Shown: positions 24,386 through 32,719 of the stretch, piece by piece
How the letters are laid out: each line of letters opens with the position of its first letter
How positions within the stretch are numbered: position 1 is the first letter of the stretch
Source of the DNA: an uncultured Bacilli bacterium
Lineage (GTDB): Bacteria > Bacillota_I > Bacilli_A > RF39 > UBA660
NCBI GenBank assembly: GCA_944350345.1
Contig: CALVOP010000007.1
Coordinates: 1-38,323, forward strand
DNA length: 38,323 bases
Direction: 5' to 3'
Notes under the pieces: model-generated
What the model was told of the DNA's origin: nothing
Database searches by the model: none
The model's input: the letters and a program-made list of their open reading frames with translations, nothing else
Program-made: the position numbers and the translations under genes

Positions 24386-27300
24386 ATGAATGAGGATAAT
24401 AATTTAACACCTGAAGAATTAGGGGAATTGCAAAGTGAAGAGGCTCAGAAAAAAACTGGGCCTAATTTGTATGACAGAGCAAATCAGATTAAAAATTCAT
24501 ATGATGATTATCAAAAGATAAAAAATAAGATTCAAGCAAGAAAATCTAAAAATATTTCAGATATAGGTTCTAATTCAGCTAAAACTGTTACAAACGCAAC
24601 TTCAACAGGAACTGCTGCTACTGGAAGTGGAACCGCCGCCGCCGGAACTGGAGCTGCTGCTACTGGAAGTGGAGCCGCCGCCGGAACTGGAGCTGCTGCT
24701 ACTGGAACTGGAGCTGCTGCTGCCGGAACTGGAGCTGCCGCTGCCGGAACTGGAGCTGCCGCCGCTGGGACTGGAGCTGCTGCCGCTGCCGGAACTGGAG
24801 CTGCTGCTGCCGGAACTGGAGCTGCCGCCGCTGGGACTGGAGCTGCCGCCGCTGCCGGAACTGGAGCTGCCGCCGCTGGAGTTGGGGCTTTTTCAATTTT
24901 AGGTATCGTTTTGTTAGTTATCTTGGCGATTGCATTAGTTGCAGTATTGATTGCTTCTATATATTATAGTATCGTCGATCCAATCTCAACAAAATATTCA
25001 GTAGATTCCGAGACTGTTGTTAATGAATATGATATTAATGATATACCAGATGATGCTGAAGATGAAAACGGCAATCTTTTGTCCGATTCTGATGTTGGTG
25101 GTATAAGAAATATTTTAAATACAGATGATTTGGATTTAGATGAATTATTTGGTGATGTGTCTTCAAGTAAACTTGGAGTCATTGATAGTATACGAGCTAA
25201 GCTTTATGAGTGGTTTAATTGGCTACCGGGGAGTAGCTATAGCGAGGCTTTAATCAATAAGATAATTGAAATAAATTTAAATGACAAATTAAGTGAAATG
25301 GGAACGGATGATAAAGAACAATTGCCGTTAGGGGCTTTGTTAACTACATTTACTTATACTTATGCAAGTCAGTATCTTGATAGTAATACTAATACTTATA
25401 AAGATATTGTTGATGGTATTAATGGTAGTACTGAAGAAGTCGATGTTAATAGGGTAAACCCTTCTACACCGATTTCGATGATTAGATCTTTGTTTAATGA
25501 GGAAATTTTAAAAATAGATAATCCTAATGATATTGTAGATTTATTGGATAATATGATTTTTCACGAATTTTATCCTACTTATAGTTGGGAAGAAGTTGAT
25601 AGTGATTGTGAATATGATGAAAATGGAGAAGTAATTTTTTGTACTATATATATGGGATGTCATAGGTCTGATAATGATTCATATCAATTAGATTATTATA
25701 AATATTATTTATATTTAAGATATGGTGCATATGTTTCTGGTTATGCTGTTGATTCAAGTAATACATATCAAAAAATAGGTGTTGGAAATACTGAACAATT
25801 GTGGGGCAAAACGGATTTAAAAAATTATAAAGATGATTCAGATGATACAATTGCTTTTGGTTATGAATATTTTAAAAATTTAAATGCGGCTTATATTTCT
25901 AGTTCAGCTGAGTGTGAGCTTAAAGAAGTTGCTGATGAATCTTTGACTGAATTAAATGCTGCTTCTGATGATAAGACTAAATATAAAATGATTACAGGTG
26001 ATGTTGAACATTCTGTAGACAGAGCTAATAATTTCTTTAAGGCAAGAGATGTAACTAATGGTGTTGATGAAATAAACAATAATCATGAAATTTTTAGCGA
26101 TTTTTCAAAATATGATGAAAAAGCAAATCCGCATGATACGCTTGATTTATCTACTCCATACATTAAAATTGATAATTCCAAACCAAATGGTAATGGTAAT
26201 TTTGCTGTCAATTATAATAATGGGGAAAATTATGAATATAAGCATGGATGGATTTATAATAGATTTCCTTTTTTTAGAGATGAGTTTCAAAAAGAGGAAG
26301 GAACAGTTTATCTTTATGATAGTGTAAAAACTCCTAAAACTATTGAATTACAGATAGAAGATATTGATTCTTATAAAGAAGTTTTTAATGATGTTTTAGG
26401 CTATGATACATCAATTTATGCTTCGGGTGGCTGGAGTTCATCATTTAACTCTGATGGTACGGAATCTTTTCCTTTGCCAGTTGGAGAATATACTATTACT
26501 TCATGTGTTGGAGAAAGAACAATTGATGGACAATTTAGTAATCATGGTGGTATAGATATTGCAGTTTCGAGAGGGACACCATTATATGCATGGAAATCTG
26601 GGGTTGTTGTAAGGACCAATAATTCTTGTGGTGAAGGTTATTATGGTGACACTTGCGGTGGTGGTTATGGTAATTTTGTAGTTATAGATCATGGAGAAGA
26701 GAATGGTGAAAAACGATATACAATATATGCACATATGAGTAATACATCCGTTCTTGTTGGTGATGAAGTAAGTGCTGGGCAACAAATAGGCACAAGTGGA
26801 AATTCTGGAAGTAGCACTGGTCCTCATTTACATTTTGAAATTAGAATTGGTGGAACAGAGTGGAAGAATTCTATTAAACAAGACCCATATCCTACATTAG
26901 CTGAAATAGTTGGCGGAGAAGATATGCCAAACCAATGTGCAGAAGGAACTATATTTAATGTCCAAGCAACATTAATTAATGGAAATAAAACTAATAGTGA
27001 AAATAAGAAAGAATTATGCGAATTATTGGTAAATAAATTTTCTCAAAATGGTGCTATCGCATTAATGGCAAATGCTGCGCATGAAAGTAGTTACAACACG
27101 GGAGCTAATGGAGATAGTGGAACTAGTTATGGCTTGTTTCAGTGGCATGCAGGAAGAAAACAAAATTTACTGAATGCCTACCCTAATTCTTATAACACTG
27201 TTCAATCGCAGTTTAACTTTTTACTTAGTGAATTAAATTCATATTCTTCTTTATACAACGATTTAATTAGTGGAGCTAAATCTTCTAAAGAACTAGCTTA

Positions 27301-27415
27301 CGATTTTTGCTATAAATTTGAAAGACCTGCAAAAAAAGAGATAAGCTGTAAAAATAGAATGTCATCTAGTAAATATAAAGACGCTGAAAATTATGTAAAA
27401 AACGGATGCCAATAA
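24386..27415 (+). CDS. Membrane-tethered M23 peptidase and lysozyme-like hydrolase with Gly/Ala repeat
   Basis: This bifunctional wall hydrolase of 1009 residues is likely the VirB1-type opener of the peptidoglycan for the machine. It starts with a charged cytoplasmic head (1-60). A Gly-Thr-Gly-Ala-Ala repeat follows (about 72-166), then a transmembrane helix (about 169-195) and a long linker domain (about 200-680) I do not recognise. The M23/LytM endopeptidase domain has H720 and D724 in HGGID, plus H814 and H816 in HLHFE, with YGNFVVIDHG and GNSGSSTGP between. The C-terminal ~120 residues match phage-tail lysozyme domains: ANAAHESSYNTGA with probable catalytic Glu900, then YGLFQWHAGRK. TGGAGG precedes the ATG. 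Bifunctional hydrolases are usual in single-membrane type IV systems; the repeat is unusual. Confidence 0.85.
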   Translation: MNEDNNLTPEELGELQSEEAQKKTGPNLYDRANQIKNSYDDYQKIKNKIQARKSKNISDIGSNSAKTVTNATSTGTAATGSGTAAAGTGAAATGSGAAAGTGAAATGTGAAAAGTGAAAAGTGAAAAGTGAAAAAGTGAAAAGTGAAAAGTGAAAAAGTGAAAAGVGAFSILGIVLLVILAIALVAVLIASIYYSIVDPISTKYSVDSETVVNEYDINDIPDDAEDENGNLLSDSDVGGIRNILNTDDLDLDELFGDVSSSKLGVIDSIRAKLYEWFNWLPGSSYSEALINKIIEINLNDKLSEMGTDDKEQLPLGALLTTFTYTYASQYLDSNTNTYKDIVDGINGSTEEVDVNRVNPSTPISMIRSLFNEEILKIDNPNDIVDLLDNMIFHEFYPTYSWEEVDSDCEYDENGEVIFCTIYMGCHRSDNDSYQLDYYKYYLYLRYGAYVSGYAVDSSNTYQKIGVGNTEQLWGKTDLKNYKDDSDDTIAFGYEYFKNLNAAYISSSAECELKEVADESLTELNAASDDKTKYKMITGDVEHSVDRANNFFKARDVTNGVDEINNNHEIFSDFSKYDEKANPHDTLDLSTPYIKIDNSKPNGNGNFAVNYNNGENYEYKHGWIYNRFPFFRDEFQKEEGTVYLYDSVKTPKTIELQIEDIDSYKEVFNDVLGYDTSIYASGGWSSSFNSDGTESFPLPVGEYTITSCVGERTIDGQFSNHGGIDIAVSRGTPLYAWKSGVVVRTNNSCGEGYYGDTCGGGYGNFVVIDHGEENGEKRYTIYAHMSNTSVLVGDEVSAGQQIGTSGNSGSSTGPHLHFEIRIGGTEWKNSIKQDPYPTLAEIVGGEDMPNQCAEGTIFNVQATLINGNKTNSENKKELCELLVNKFSQNGAIALMANAAHESSYNTGANGDSGTSYGLFQWHAGRKQNLLNAYPNSYNTVQSQFNFLLSELNSYSSLYNDLISGAKSSKELAYDFCYKFERPAKKEISCKNRMSSSKYKDAENYVKNGCQ
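24611..24888 (+). repeat. GC-rich Gly-Thr-Gly-Ala tandem repeat within the hydrolase gene
   Basis: About a dozen tandem units of 18-24 bases based on GGAACTGGAGCTGCTGCTGCC. They encode GTGAAA(A/T) with one extra Ala in some units. The tract is GC-rich in an otherwise AT-rich window, and its units vary by whole codons, so copy-number changes keep the frame. Other frames are also open here; these are shadows of the repeat. It codes for the segment between the cytoplasmic head and the membrane helix. Confidence 0.9.
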
Positions 27416-27444
27416 TAAATATATAGAAAGGAGAATTATTATTA

Positions 27445-28092
27445 ATGTTTAATTATATAAAAAAAATTATTGTCTTAGTGTTAAGTATATTTTTAATAAG
27501 TGGCTGTGATGCGAATTATGAGTTAAATTATAAAAATGGTATATTTGAAGAGAAACTGACGATAAATAATTATGTAGTTAATAGCGATGAGCTGTTTCTT
27601 ATTGATCATTATAAAAATGATAATATTTATAGCGATATAAATGATAAAGTTGTAACGAATAAAAAAATCAAAAGTAGGGGCGGAAATAGATATAATTTAA
27701 AATTTATAGCAACTTATGATGAGGAATCATATAATAATTCTTTGGCCATTACCTCTTGTTTTGAGTATAACAAGTACGAAGAAGATGATGACAATATATA
27801 TATTGCTTTATATGGCGATTATTACTGTGACACATTTGATAAATTAAAGGTGGTATTCAAAACTGACAAAAAAATTAATTATAGTAATGCACATGACAAA
27901 ATTTTAGGAAAACTTGTATGGGAGTTTAACCCAGAAGATGATATGGAAATAGAGCTTGAAATTAGTAAAAATGAGGTTAAATCGCCGCTTTATGTTGTAC
28001 TATTTGTTTTACTTATTACAATAATTATAGGTGTTTTATTATATTTAGTTTATAAATTTTATGTTATATATAAAAAAAATAGGGATGTGTAA
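27445..28092 (+). CDS. Lipoprotein with C-terminal membrane helix (paralog 1)
   Basis: The protein has 215 residues with a lipoprotein signal: FLISGCDANYEL, with lipid attachment expected at Cys in SGC near residue 22. A beta-rich ectodomain follows, then LVWEFNPEDDMEIELEISKNE and a C-terminal transmembrane helix (about 184-205) with a basic end. It is therefore attached to the membrane at both ends, an unusual plan. The next gene has the same order: SGCD(A/V)NYE, a middle beta domain, a KWKFTPDD / VWEFNPEDD motif and a terminal helix. The pair are tandem paralogs and follow the hydrolase gene (AAAGGAGAA ribosome binding site). Likely assembly or scaffold subunits of the extracytoplasmic part; no known family is recognised. 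Confidence 0.7.
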   Translation: MFNYIKKIIVLVLSIFLISGCDANYELNYKNGIFEEKLTINNYVVNSDELFLIDHYKNDNIYSDINDKVVTNKKIKSRGGNRYNLKFIATYDEESYNNSLAITSCFEYNKYEEDDDNIYIALYGDYYCDTFDKLKVVFKTDKKINYSNAHDKILGKLVWEFNPEDDMEIELEISKNEVKSPLYVVLFVLLITIIIGVLLYLVYKFYVIYKKNRDV

Positions 28093-28094
28093 AA

Positions 28095-28808
28095 ATGAAA
28101 AAAATATTTTTACTATTAATAATAGTACTTTGTATATCTGGTTGTGATGTAAATTATGAAGTATTTTATAAAAAACCTGATAATATTTTAGAGACAGTCA
28201 ATGTAAAGTTTTTAAACTCTAATGCTCTTTTATATAATGATTCAGTTGAAGATTATGCAAAAGATATGTTCAATGGTTGGAGAGATTCATATGATTTAAA
28301 AAATTATGATTATAGGTTAAGTTTAGGTGCTGAAACTTCTAAGATTAATGTTAGTAAAAATCATAATAATCTAAATTCTCTTATAAATAATTCTGCTTTT
28401 AATACTTTTTTTAGTAATATTAATATTTCAAAAGATGAAAGTGGTAATAATACTTTAATACTATCTGATTATGTTTACGCAGTTAAAAATGAAGAAGAAG
28501 ATTTGTATTTGGAGGAAAGCACTGGAGAAAGTAGTAATTTGTATGTAATTTTAAGAAGCAATTATAAGTTAAATACTAATGCAGATGAAATAAATGAGTC
28601 ATTGGGTATTTATAAATGGAAATTTACTCCGGATGATTATAATAAAACATTAAAAATAGTGTTTACCAATGACTTTAATTTTATTGCTTATCTTTATAAT
28701 TTAAGTTCGGTTTTTATTATATTTTTTGTTTCTATTTTTGTAGTGGTGATTTGTGTATTGGTTGTTAAATATATAAAAAGGAAAAATACGAATGCAAATA
28801 AAATATGA
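28095..28808 (+). CDS. Lipoprotein with C-terminal membrane helix (paralog 2)
   Basis: The protein has 237 residues. The lipobox is CISGCDVNYEV, with Cys near residue 17. The middle domain has a Ser/Asn-rich strand region. Near the end comes YKWKFTPDDYNKTLKIVFTND, matching WEFNPEDDMEIELEI of the upstream paralog, then a transmembrane helix (about 204-228) and a basic tail KYIKRKN. It begins two bases after the previous stop. Both proteins would cover the outer face of the membrane around the secretion channel. It is the last gene before a new promoter for the coupling protein. Confidence 0.7.
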   Translation: MKKIFLLLIIVLCISGCDVNYEVFYKKPDNILETVNVKFLNSNALLYNDSVEDYAKDMFNGWRDSYDLKNYDYRLSLGAETSKINVSKNHNNLNSLINNSAFNTFFSNINISKDESGNNTLILSDYVYAVKNEEEDLYLEESTGESSNLYVILRSNYKLNTNADEINESLGIYKWKFTPDDYNKTLKIVFTNDFNFIAYLYNLSSVFIIFFVSIFVVVICVLVVKYIKRKNTNANKI

Positions 28809-28837
28809 TTGTTCATATAATTTTGTCGTGATATAAT
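28809..28837 (+). promoter_or_regulatory. Extended -10 promoter for the virD4 unit
   Basis: TTGTTC (28809-28814), 17 bases, TATAAT (28832-28837), with TG one base upstream of the -10 (TGATATAAT). GTG at 28858 follows a GAGGTGT ribosome binding site. Confidence 0.7.
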
Positions 28838-28857
28838 GTTTTTGTGAGGTGTGATAC

Positions 28858-31044
28858 GTGAAACTAAAGTTTAGAGCTAGTGTTAAAGATGTAGTTATTT
28901 TTTGTATTTTTTGCGTCTTTTTGTTATATCTAGTAGCTATAGCTGTATTAAATTTACATTATTTTTCTAATTATGGATATTTTTATGGTTTAAATCCTTT
29001 CCCAGCTTTTGGGCCGGATTTAATTGTTTCAACACTTGTATTTTATTTACTTGCTTTAGTTGGTGTTTTTATGAGTGTTTCTTCGTACTTTTTTGAACGT
29101 GAAAAAGGTTTCGGTTATACTTCTAAGAAAAAGGAAGAGTCTAAAGGTGGATGGGCAAAATGGATGGAAGAAACTGACATGAAAAAAGCCTATGATATTA
29201 AACAAATTGAGTTAAATAAAAGTGAGTATGATCATTCTGGTGTTCCAATTATAATTGAAGGTAAGAAGCAGCATGGAACTAAATTGCAAAAATGTAAAGC
29301 TTGGGTTGATGATGGTGAAAACCATACTTTAATTATGGGGGCTAGTGGTAGTGGTAAAACTTGGGCAATCCTTGATTCTTTAGTAAAAATTTTAGGTAGA
29401 CGCGGAGAAAGTATGATAATTACTGATCCTAAAGGTGAGATATATGAAAATAATGCTAATATGCTACGCGAACGTGGGTATAAAGTTATTATTTTGAATT
29501 TCCGTGATCCTAAGTATGGGGCATGTTGGAATCCATTTAGTTATCCATATAGGTTGTGGAAAGAAGGCAATCATGATAAAAGTCAAGAATTGTTAGAGGA
29601 CTTAGGTAATAATATATTAATTGATCCAAATAATAAGGCGGAACCTTTTTGGGAAAATAATGCCGCTGACTATTTTACTGGTCTTGCATTAGGCTTGTTT
29701 GAAGATGCTACTGATGAAAGTCAAGTTAACTTAAATAGTATAAATTTAATGCATAGTATGGGTGAAGATAGAATAGGGGCTACTAGATATATAAATGAAT
29801 ATTTTAAATTTAAAGATCCGCTTAGTGGTGCTTATGTAAGCGCTAGTTCTACTATTAATGCTCCCGCGGATACAAGAGGAGGAGTTACCTCTGTTTTTAA
29901 ACAAAAAATTCGAATTTTCTCTTCTCGTGAAGAATTGTCTAAAATGTTGAGTAGAAGTGACTTTGATTTAAGAGACATAGGTAGAGAAAAAACTGCTTTA
30001 TTTATAAAAATACATGATGAAAAGACAACATATCATGCTTTAGCTACTATTTTAGTAAAACAAATTTATGAAAGTTTAATTGAAGTGGCTCAAACGGAAG
30101 AAGGAAATAAATTAAAGATAAGAACAAATTTTTTACTTGATGAGTTTGCAAATATGCCTGCTTTAAAAGATGTTGAAAGTATGGTTACAGCCAGTCGTAG
30201 TAGACGAATTAGATTTACTTTTGTTATTCAAAACTTTAGTCAGTTAAATAAAGTATATGGAAAAGAAGTTGCTGAAACAATAAAAGGTAACTGTGGAAAT
30301 ATGATTTATCTTATGACTACTGAATATCAAGCTTTGGAAGAGTTTAGTAAATTATGTGGTGATGTTCAGCCGAAAGCTGAAAAAGATAAGCCTCTTCCTC
30401 CTATACGACCACTTGTATCTGTTAGTGATTTACAACAAATGAAAAAATTTGAAATTATTGTTAAAAGATTTAGAAATCAGCCATTTAAAACTAAACTTGT
30501 CCCTTCTTTTGAAATTGATTGGGGTGAGGATTATGGAAAGAGTGGTTACCCTGAAACTAAAATGGATGATGTGAAGGTTTTTGACTTAAAAGATTTTGTA
30601 GATAGAAAGCGTGAAGAGAATGGAATGAGCAAGCCTTTTTCTCCTGAAGCTATGAATTTTGCCCCACAATTTCCATTTTCAGAAAAAACATTTGGGCAAT
30701 CTGTTAATAGCCATAATAATGCAAAGCCTTCTATAAATGTAGCCGATTTGGTTAAACGTATTGACGCAAAAATAGCCGAGTTAGAAGAAGAAGAAAAAAG
30801 AGAAAATGAATTAAAACAAAATGATTTAAATTTACATAAAACTGAAAATAGTGGTAAAATAGTTGCTAATACAAATTTATTTGATAAAGAAATTGATAAG
30901 AAATTAATAGATGACGAAAAAAAGCTAGAGGAACATCCAAAAATTGAAAAACCAAATATAAATGTTGATGAAGAAAGTATCGTTATAGATGATAATATTA
31001 TAGATGATGATTTTTTTGATGATTTCTTTGATGATGAAGTTTAA
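28858..31044 (+). CDS. virD4: VirD4/TraG-type coupling ATPase
   Basis: Coupling proteins pick the substrate and feed it to a type IV channel. Two N-terminal membrane helices (about residues 9-30 and 58-80) precede the motor. Walker A is GASGSGKT at 161-168. IITDPKGEIYE follows, and Walker B is FLLDEFANMPAL around 423-434. Then come TASRSRRIRFTFVIQNFSQLNKVYG and NCGNMIYLMTTE, all in VirD4 order. The C-terminal ~120 residues are charged and helical, ending in a strongly acidic Asp/Phe tail (IIDDDFFDDFFDDEV). The length of 728 residues is normal. The start codon is GTG. A coupling protein implies an exported substrate; with no relaxase nearby, proteins are the more likely cargo, and the acidic tail could be a binding site for cargo or adaptor. 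It has its own promoter. Confidence 0.93.
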   Translation: MKLKFRASVKDVVIFCIFCVFLLYLVAIAVLNLHYFSNYGYFYGLNPFPAFGPDLIVSTLVFYLLALVGVFMSVSSYFFEREKGFGYTSKKKEESKGGWAKWMEETDMKKAYDIKQIELNKSEYDHSGVPIIIEGKKQHGTKLQKCKAWVDDGENHTLIMGASGSGKTWAILDSLVKILGRRGESMIITDPKGEIYENNANMLRERGYKVIILNFRDPKYGACWNPFSYPYRLWKEGNHDKSQELLEDLGNNILIDPNNKAEPFWENNAADYFTGLALGLFEDATDESQVNLNSINLMHSMGEDRIGATRYINEYFKFKDPLSGAYVSASSTINAPADTRGGVTSVFKQKIRIFSSREELSKMLSRSDFDLRDIGREKTALFIKIHDEKTTYHALATILVKQIYESLIEVAQTEEGNKLKIRTNFLLDEFANMPALKDVESMVTASRSRRIRFTFVIQNFSQLNKVYGKEVAETIKGNCGNMIYLMTTEYQALEEFSKLCGDVQPKAEKDKPLPPIRPLVSVSDLQQMKKFEIIVKRFRNQPFKTKLVPSFEIDWGEDYGKSGYPETKMDDVKVFDLKDFVDRKREENGMSKPFSPEAMNFAPQFPFSEKTFGQSVNSHNNAKPSINVADLVKRIDAKIAELEEEEKRENELKQNDLNLHKTENSGKIVANTNLFDKEIDKKLIDDEKKLEEHPKIEKPNINVDEESIVIDDNIIDDDFFDDFFDDEV

Positions 31045-31060
31045 ATAAGGAAAAAAGAAT

Positions 31061-32368
31061 ATGGAAATAGTAATAGAAAAGTTTAATAAAATAATTGATA
31101 ATTTTAAAAATTTTTTTCGAAATTTTATTAGAAAAATTTCTAATAGTAAGCAGATTTTTATAATAATTACTGTAATCATAGCTTTTATTACATTAATTAT
31201 AGTTATTACAAAATCGATTATTATTAGAGTAAGAAATGATAACTGTTATGAATTAAGAAATAAAATAGGAAGTTACGTTGATTCTTATTTAGACAGTAAT
31301 GACTTGTGGCCGACTGTTAACGGTGATAATATAATTGTTGATTTAAATAATATAAAAAAAATAACTTTCAACGATAAAGTTTGTTCTGGTACTGTTAAAA
31401 CTACTAAAGTAAATGATGAATATATAAAAACGTTTTACTTGGAAAATTGTAGTTATTGTTCGGTTGATAATTTTAGTAAGGAAAAAGATATTTATGATAA
31501 TAAATTAAATGCAGAGGTCGTAGTTTATATAAATTATTATAATGTTACAAATAATAATTCTAAATGGAGTGATTACATTCCTTTTGAAGAGATTAGTACA
31601 GAGGAAACGAATGGTGTATTATTGCCTTTAGATGAAAGCGATTTACCAAAAGTAAGTGATGAAGCAATTATAACTGAGATAATTAAAGAGGATAAAACTT
31701 TTTATAGCTACAGAGATAAAAAATGGCTTTGGTATAAAGTTAATAATAATGACTATAGTGAATTTAGTAGTGATCAACCAAGTGGATATGCAAAAAAAGA
31801 TACTAAAACTGAAATTAGAACGGAATATACTGAATGGAGTATTGATTATCCTGAAGAAAAAGATTATAGAGTTATTTTTTCTAAAACTGGGTATAGATGG
31901 TATAAAACAGATGAAAATGGTAATAAATCTTGGTGGAATAATGGGGCATATTACCCTGAAAAGCCAGAAGAAGGGTATAAAAGGGGTAATGGTAGTAAGA
32001 TAACTATGTATCGTTATTATGATAAGATGTGGAAATGGTACAACGGAGAAGCTAGGGGGTACTCTTCTAGTCAATCATCAACGGCCCCATCTAATTCATA
32101 TAAGTATAAAGATGAAGATATAACAAGTTATTCAAATTGGTCTGATTATAAATCTTCTTCAAGTATTGATAGCAGTAATTCTTATTATAGAGAAGAAAGA
32201 ATTAATGTTCATTCAAGATATATGATTAAATATAAGATTAGATCATTTAAAGTTTTAGAAAAAGATCTTGAAAGAAGCAAATTTGAGGAAACTGTAGGTA
32301 AAACACTACAAGAGATGTCAGAAGATATAAACATTGATCTTGAAATAACATTTAAATATAGATATTAA
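31061..32368 (+). CDS. Membrane-anchored pseudopilin-like protein with aromatic repeats
   Basis: The protein has 435 residues: a basic cytoplasmic head of about 30, a transmembrane helix (about 31-54), then an ectodomain. The first part (YELRNKIGSYVDSYLDSNDLWPT, INPxx-like VDLNNIKKITFNDKVCSGTV) resembles the globular part of type IV pseudopilins. From about residue 213 there are three imperfect repeats around residues 213, 271 and 316: FYSYRDKKWLWYK, VIFSKTGYRWYK and MYRYYDKMWKWYN, each followed by a Ser/Pro/Gly-Tyr-Lys stretch. A C-terminal strand-rich piece ends in EITFKYRY. AAGGA precedes the ATG and it lies 16 bases after virD4, so it is part of the same unit. No prepilin cleavage motif is visible. 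A surface-exposed fibre or binding subunit is a fair guess. Confidence 0.6.
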   Translation: MEIVIEKFNKIIDNFKNFFRNFIRKISNSKQIFIIITVIIAFITLIIVITKSIIIRVRNDNCYELRNKIGSYVDSYLDSNDLWPTVNGDNIIVDLNNIKKITFNDKVCSGTVKTTKVNDEYIKTFYLENCSYCSVDNFSKEKDIYDNKLNAEVVVYINYYNVTNNNSKWSDYIPFEEISTEETNGVLLPLDESDLPKVSDEAIITEIIKEDKTFYSYRDKKWLWYKVNNNDYSEFSSDQPSGYAKKDTKTEIRTEYTEWSIDYPEEKDYRVIFSKTGYRWYKTDENGNKSWWNNGAYYPEKPEEGYKRGNGSKITMYRYYDKMWKWYNGEARGYSSSQSSTAPSNSYKYKDEDITSYSNWSDYKSSSSIDSSNSYYREERINVHSRYMIKYKIRSFKVLEKDLERSKFEETVGKTLQEMSEDINIDLEITFKYRY

Positions 32369-32369
32369 A

Positions 32370-32396
32370 TGGTTAGAAAGTTTCTAATCATTTTTT
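32370..32396 (+). terminator. Terminator at the right end of the secretion cluster
   Basis: TGGTTAG / CTAATCA (one G-T pair) with a 7-base loop that can pair further, then six T. It closes the virD4 unit. Confidence 0.7.
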
Positions 32397-32426
32397 ATGC
32401 TTTTTTATTAAGCAGTAAATTAATTA

Positions 32427-32432
32427 TATAAT
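32427..32432 (+). promoter_or_regulatory. -10 element for the rhodanese gene
   Basis: TATAAT here, and again at 32437-32442; the first suits a start near 32439 with AGGTG at 32443 as ribosome binding site. No clear -35 is seen. Confidence 0.4.
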
Positions 32433-32454
32433 ACTATATAATAGGTGTTAAATT

Positions 32455-32712
32455 ATGTATAAAGAAAATTATTATAATATAAAAAATAAAAAAAATATCA
32501 TTATTATTGATATTCAAGATAAATATGAATATAGTAAATGGCATTTACCTAATTCAATAAATATTCCTTATGATGAACTTGTAAATAATTATAGGAATTA
32601 TTTAAGTAAAAGCAAAATATATTATATTTATTGTAAAAGTGGGAAATTAAGTAAAAGATTGGTAGTAGTTTTGAATTATTTAGGGTATAATACTATTATG
32701 TTAGAAGGTTAG
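32455..32712 (+). CDS. Small rhodanese-domain protein
   Basis: Single-domain rhodaneses move sulfur through an active-site cysteine. The 85-residue protein has IIIIDIQDKYEYSKWHLPNSINIPYDEL, the typical start of the domain (Asp strand, then HxxxSxNIP), and YIYCKSGKLSKR with active Cys60 and the six-residue loop. It ends in LNYLGYNTIMLEG, the usual last helix and strand. It is slightly shorter than most single-domain rhodaneses (about 100). It lies seven bases before the DedA-like gene and is probably expressed with it. Confidence 0.85.
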   Translation: MYKENYYNIKNKKNIIIIDIQDKYEYSKWHLPNSINIPYDELVNNYRNYLSKSKIYYIYCKSGKLSKRLVVVLNYLGYNTIMLEG

Positions 32713-32719
32713 TGATAAG

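Noticed and set aside
24627-24902. Open frames on both strands across the Gly/Ala repeat (Leu/Glu/Pro-rich and Gln/Arg-rich products)
   Set aside because: They are by-products of a GC-rich tandem repeat in the true frame, with no ribosome binding site and no family resemblance.
7257-32368. Ordinary conjugative element
   Set aside because: No relaxase, integrase, oriT-like repeats, replication gene or attachment repeats are seen in 38 kb; elements outside the window cannot be excluded.
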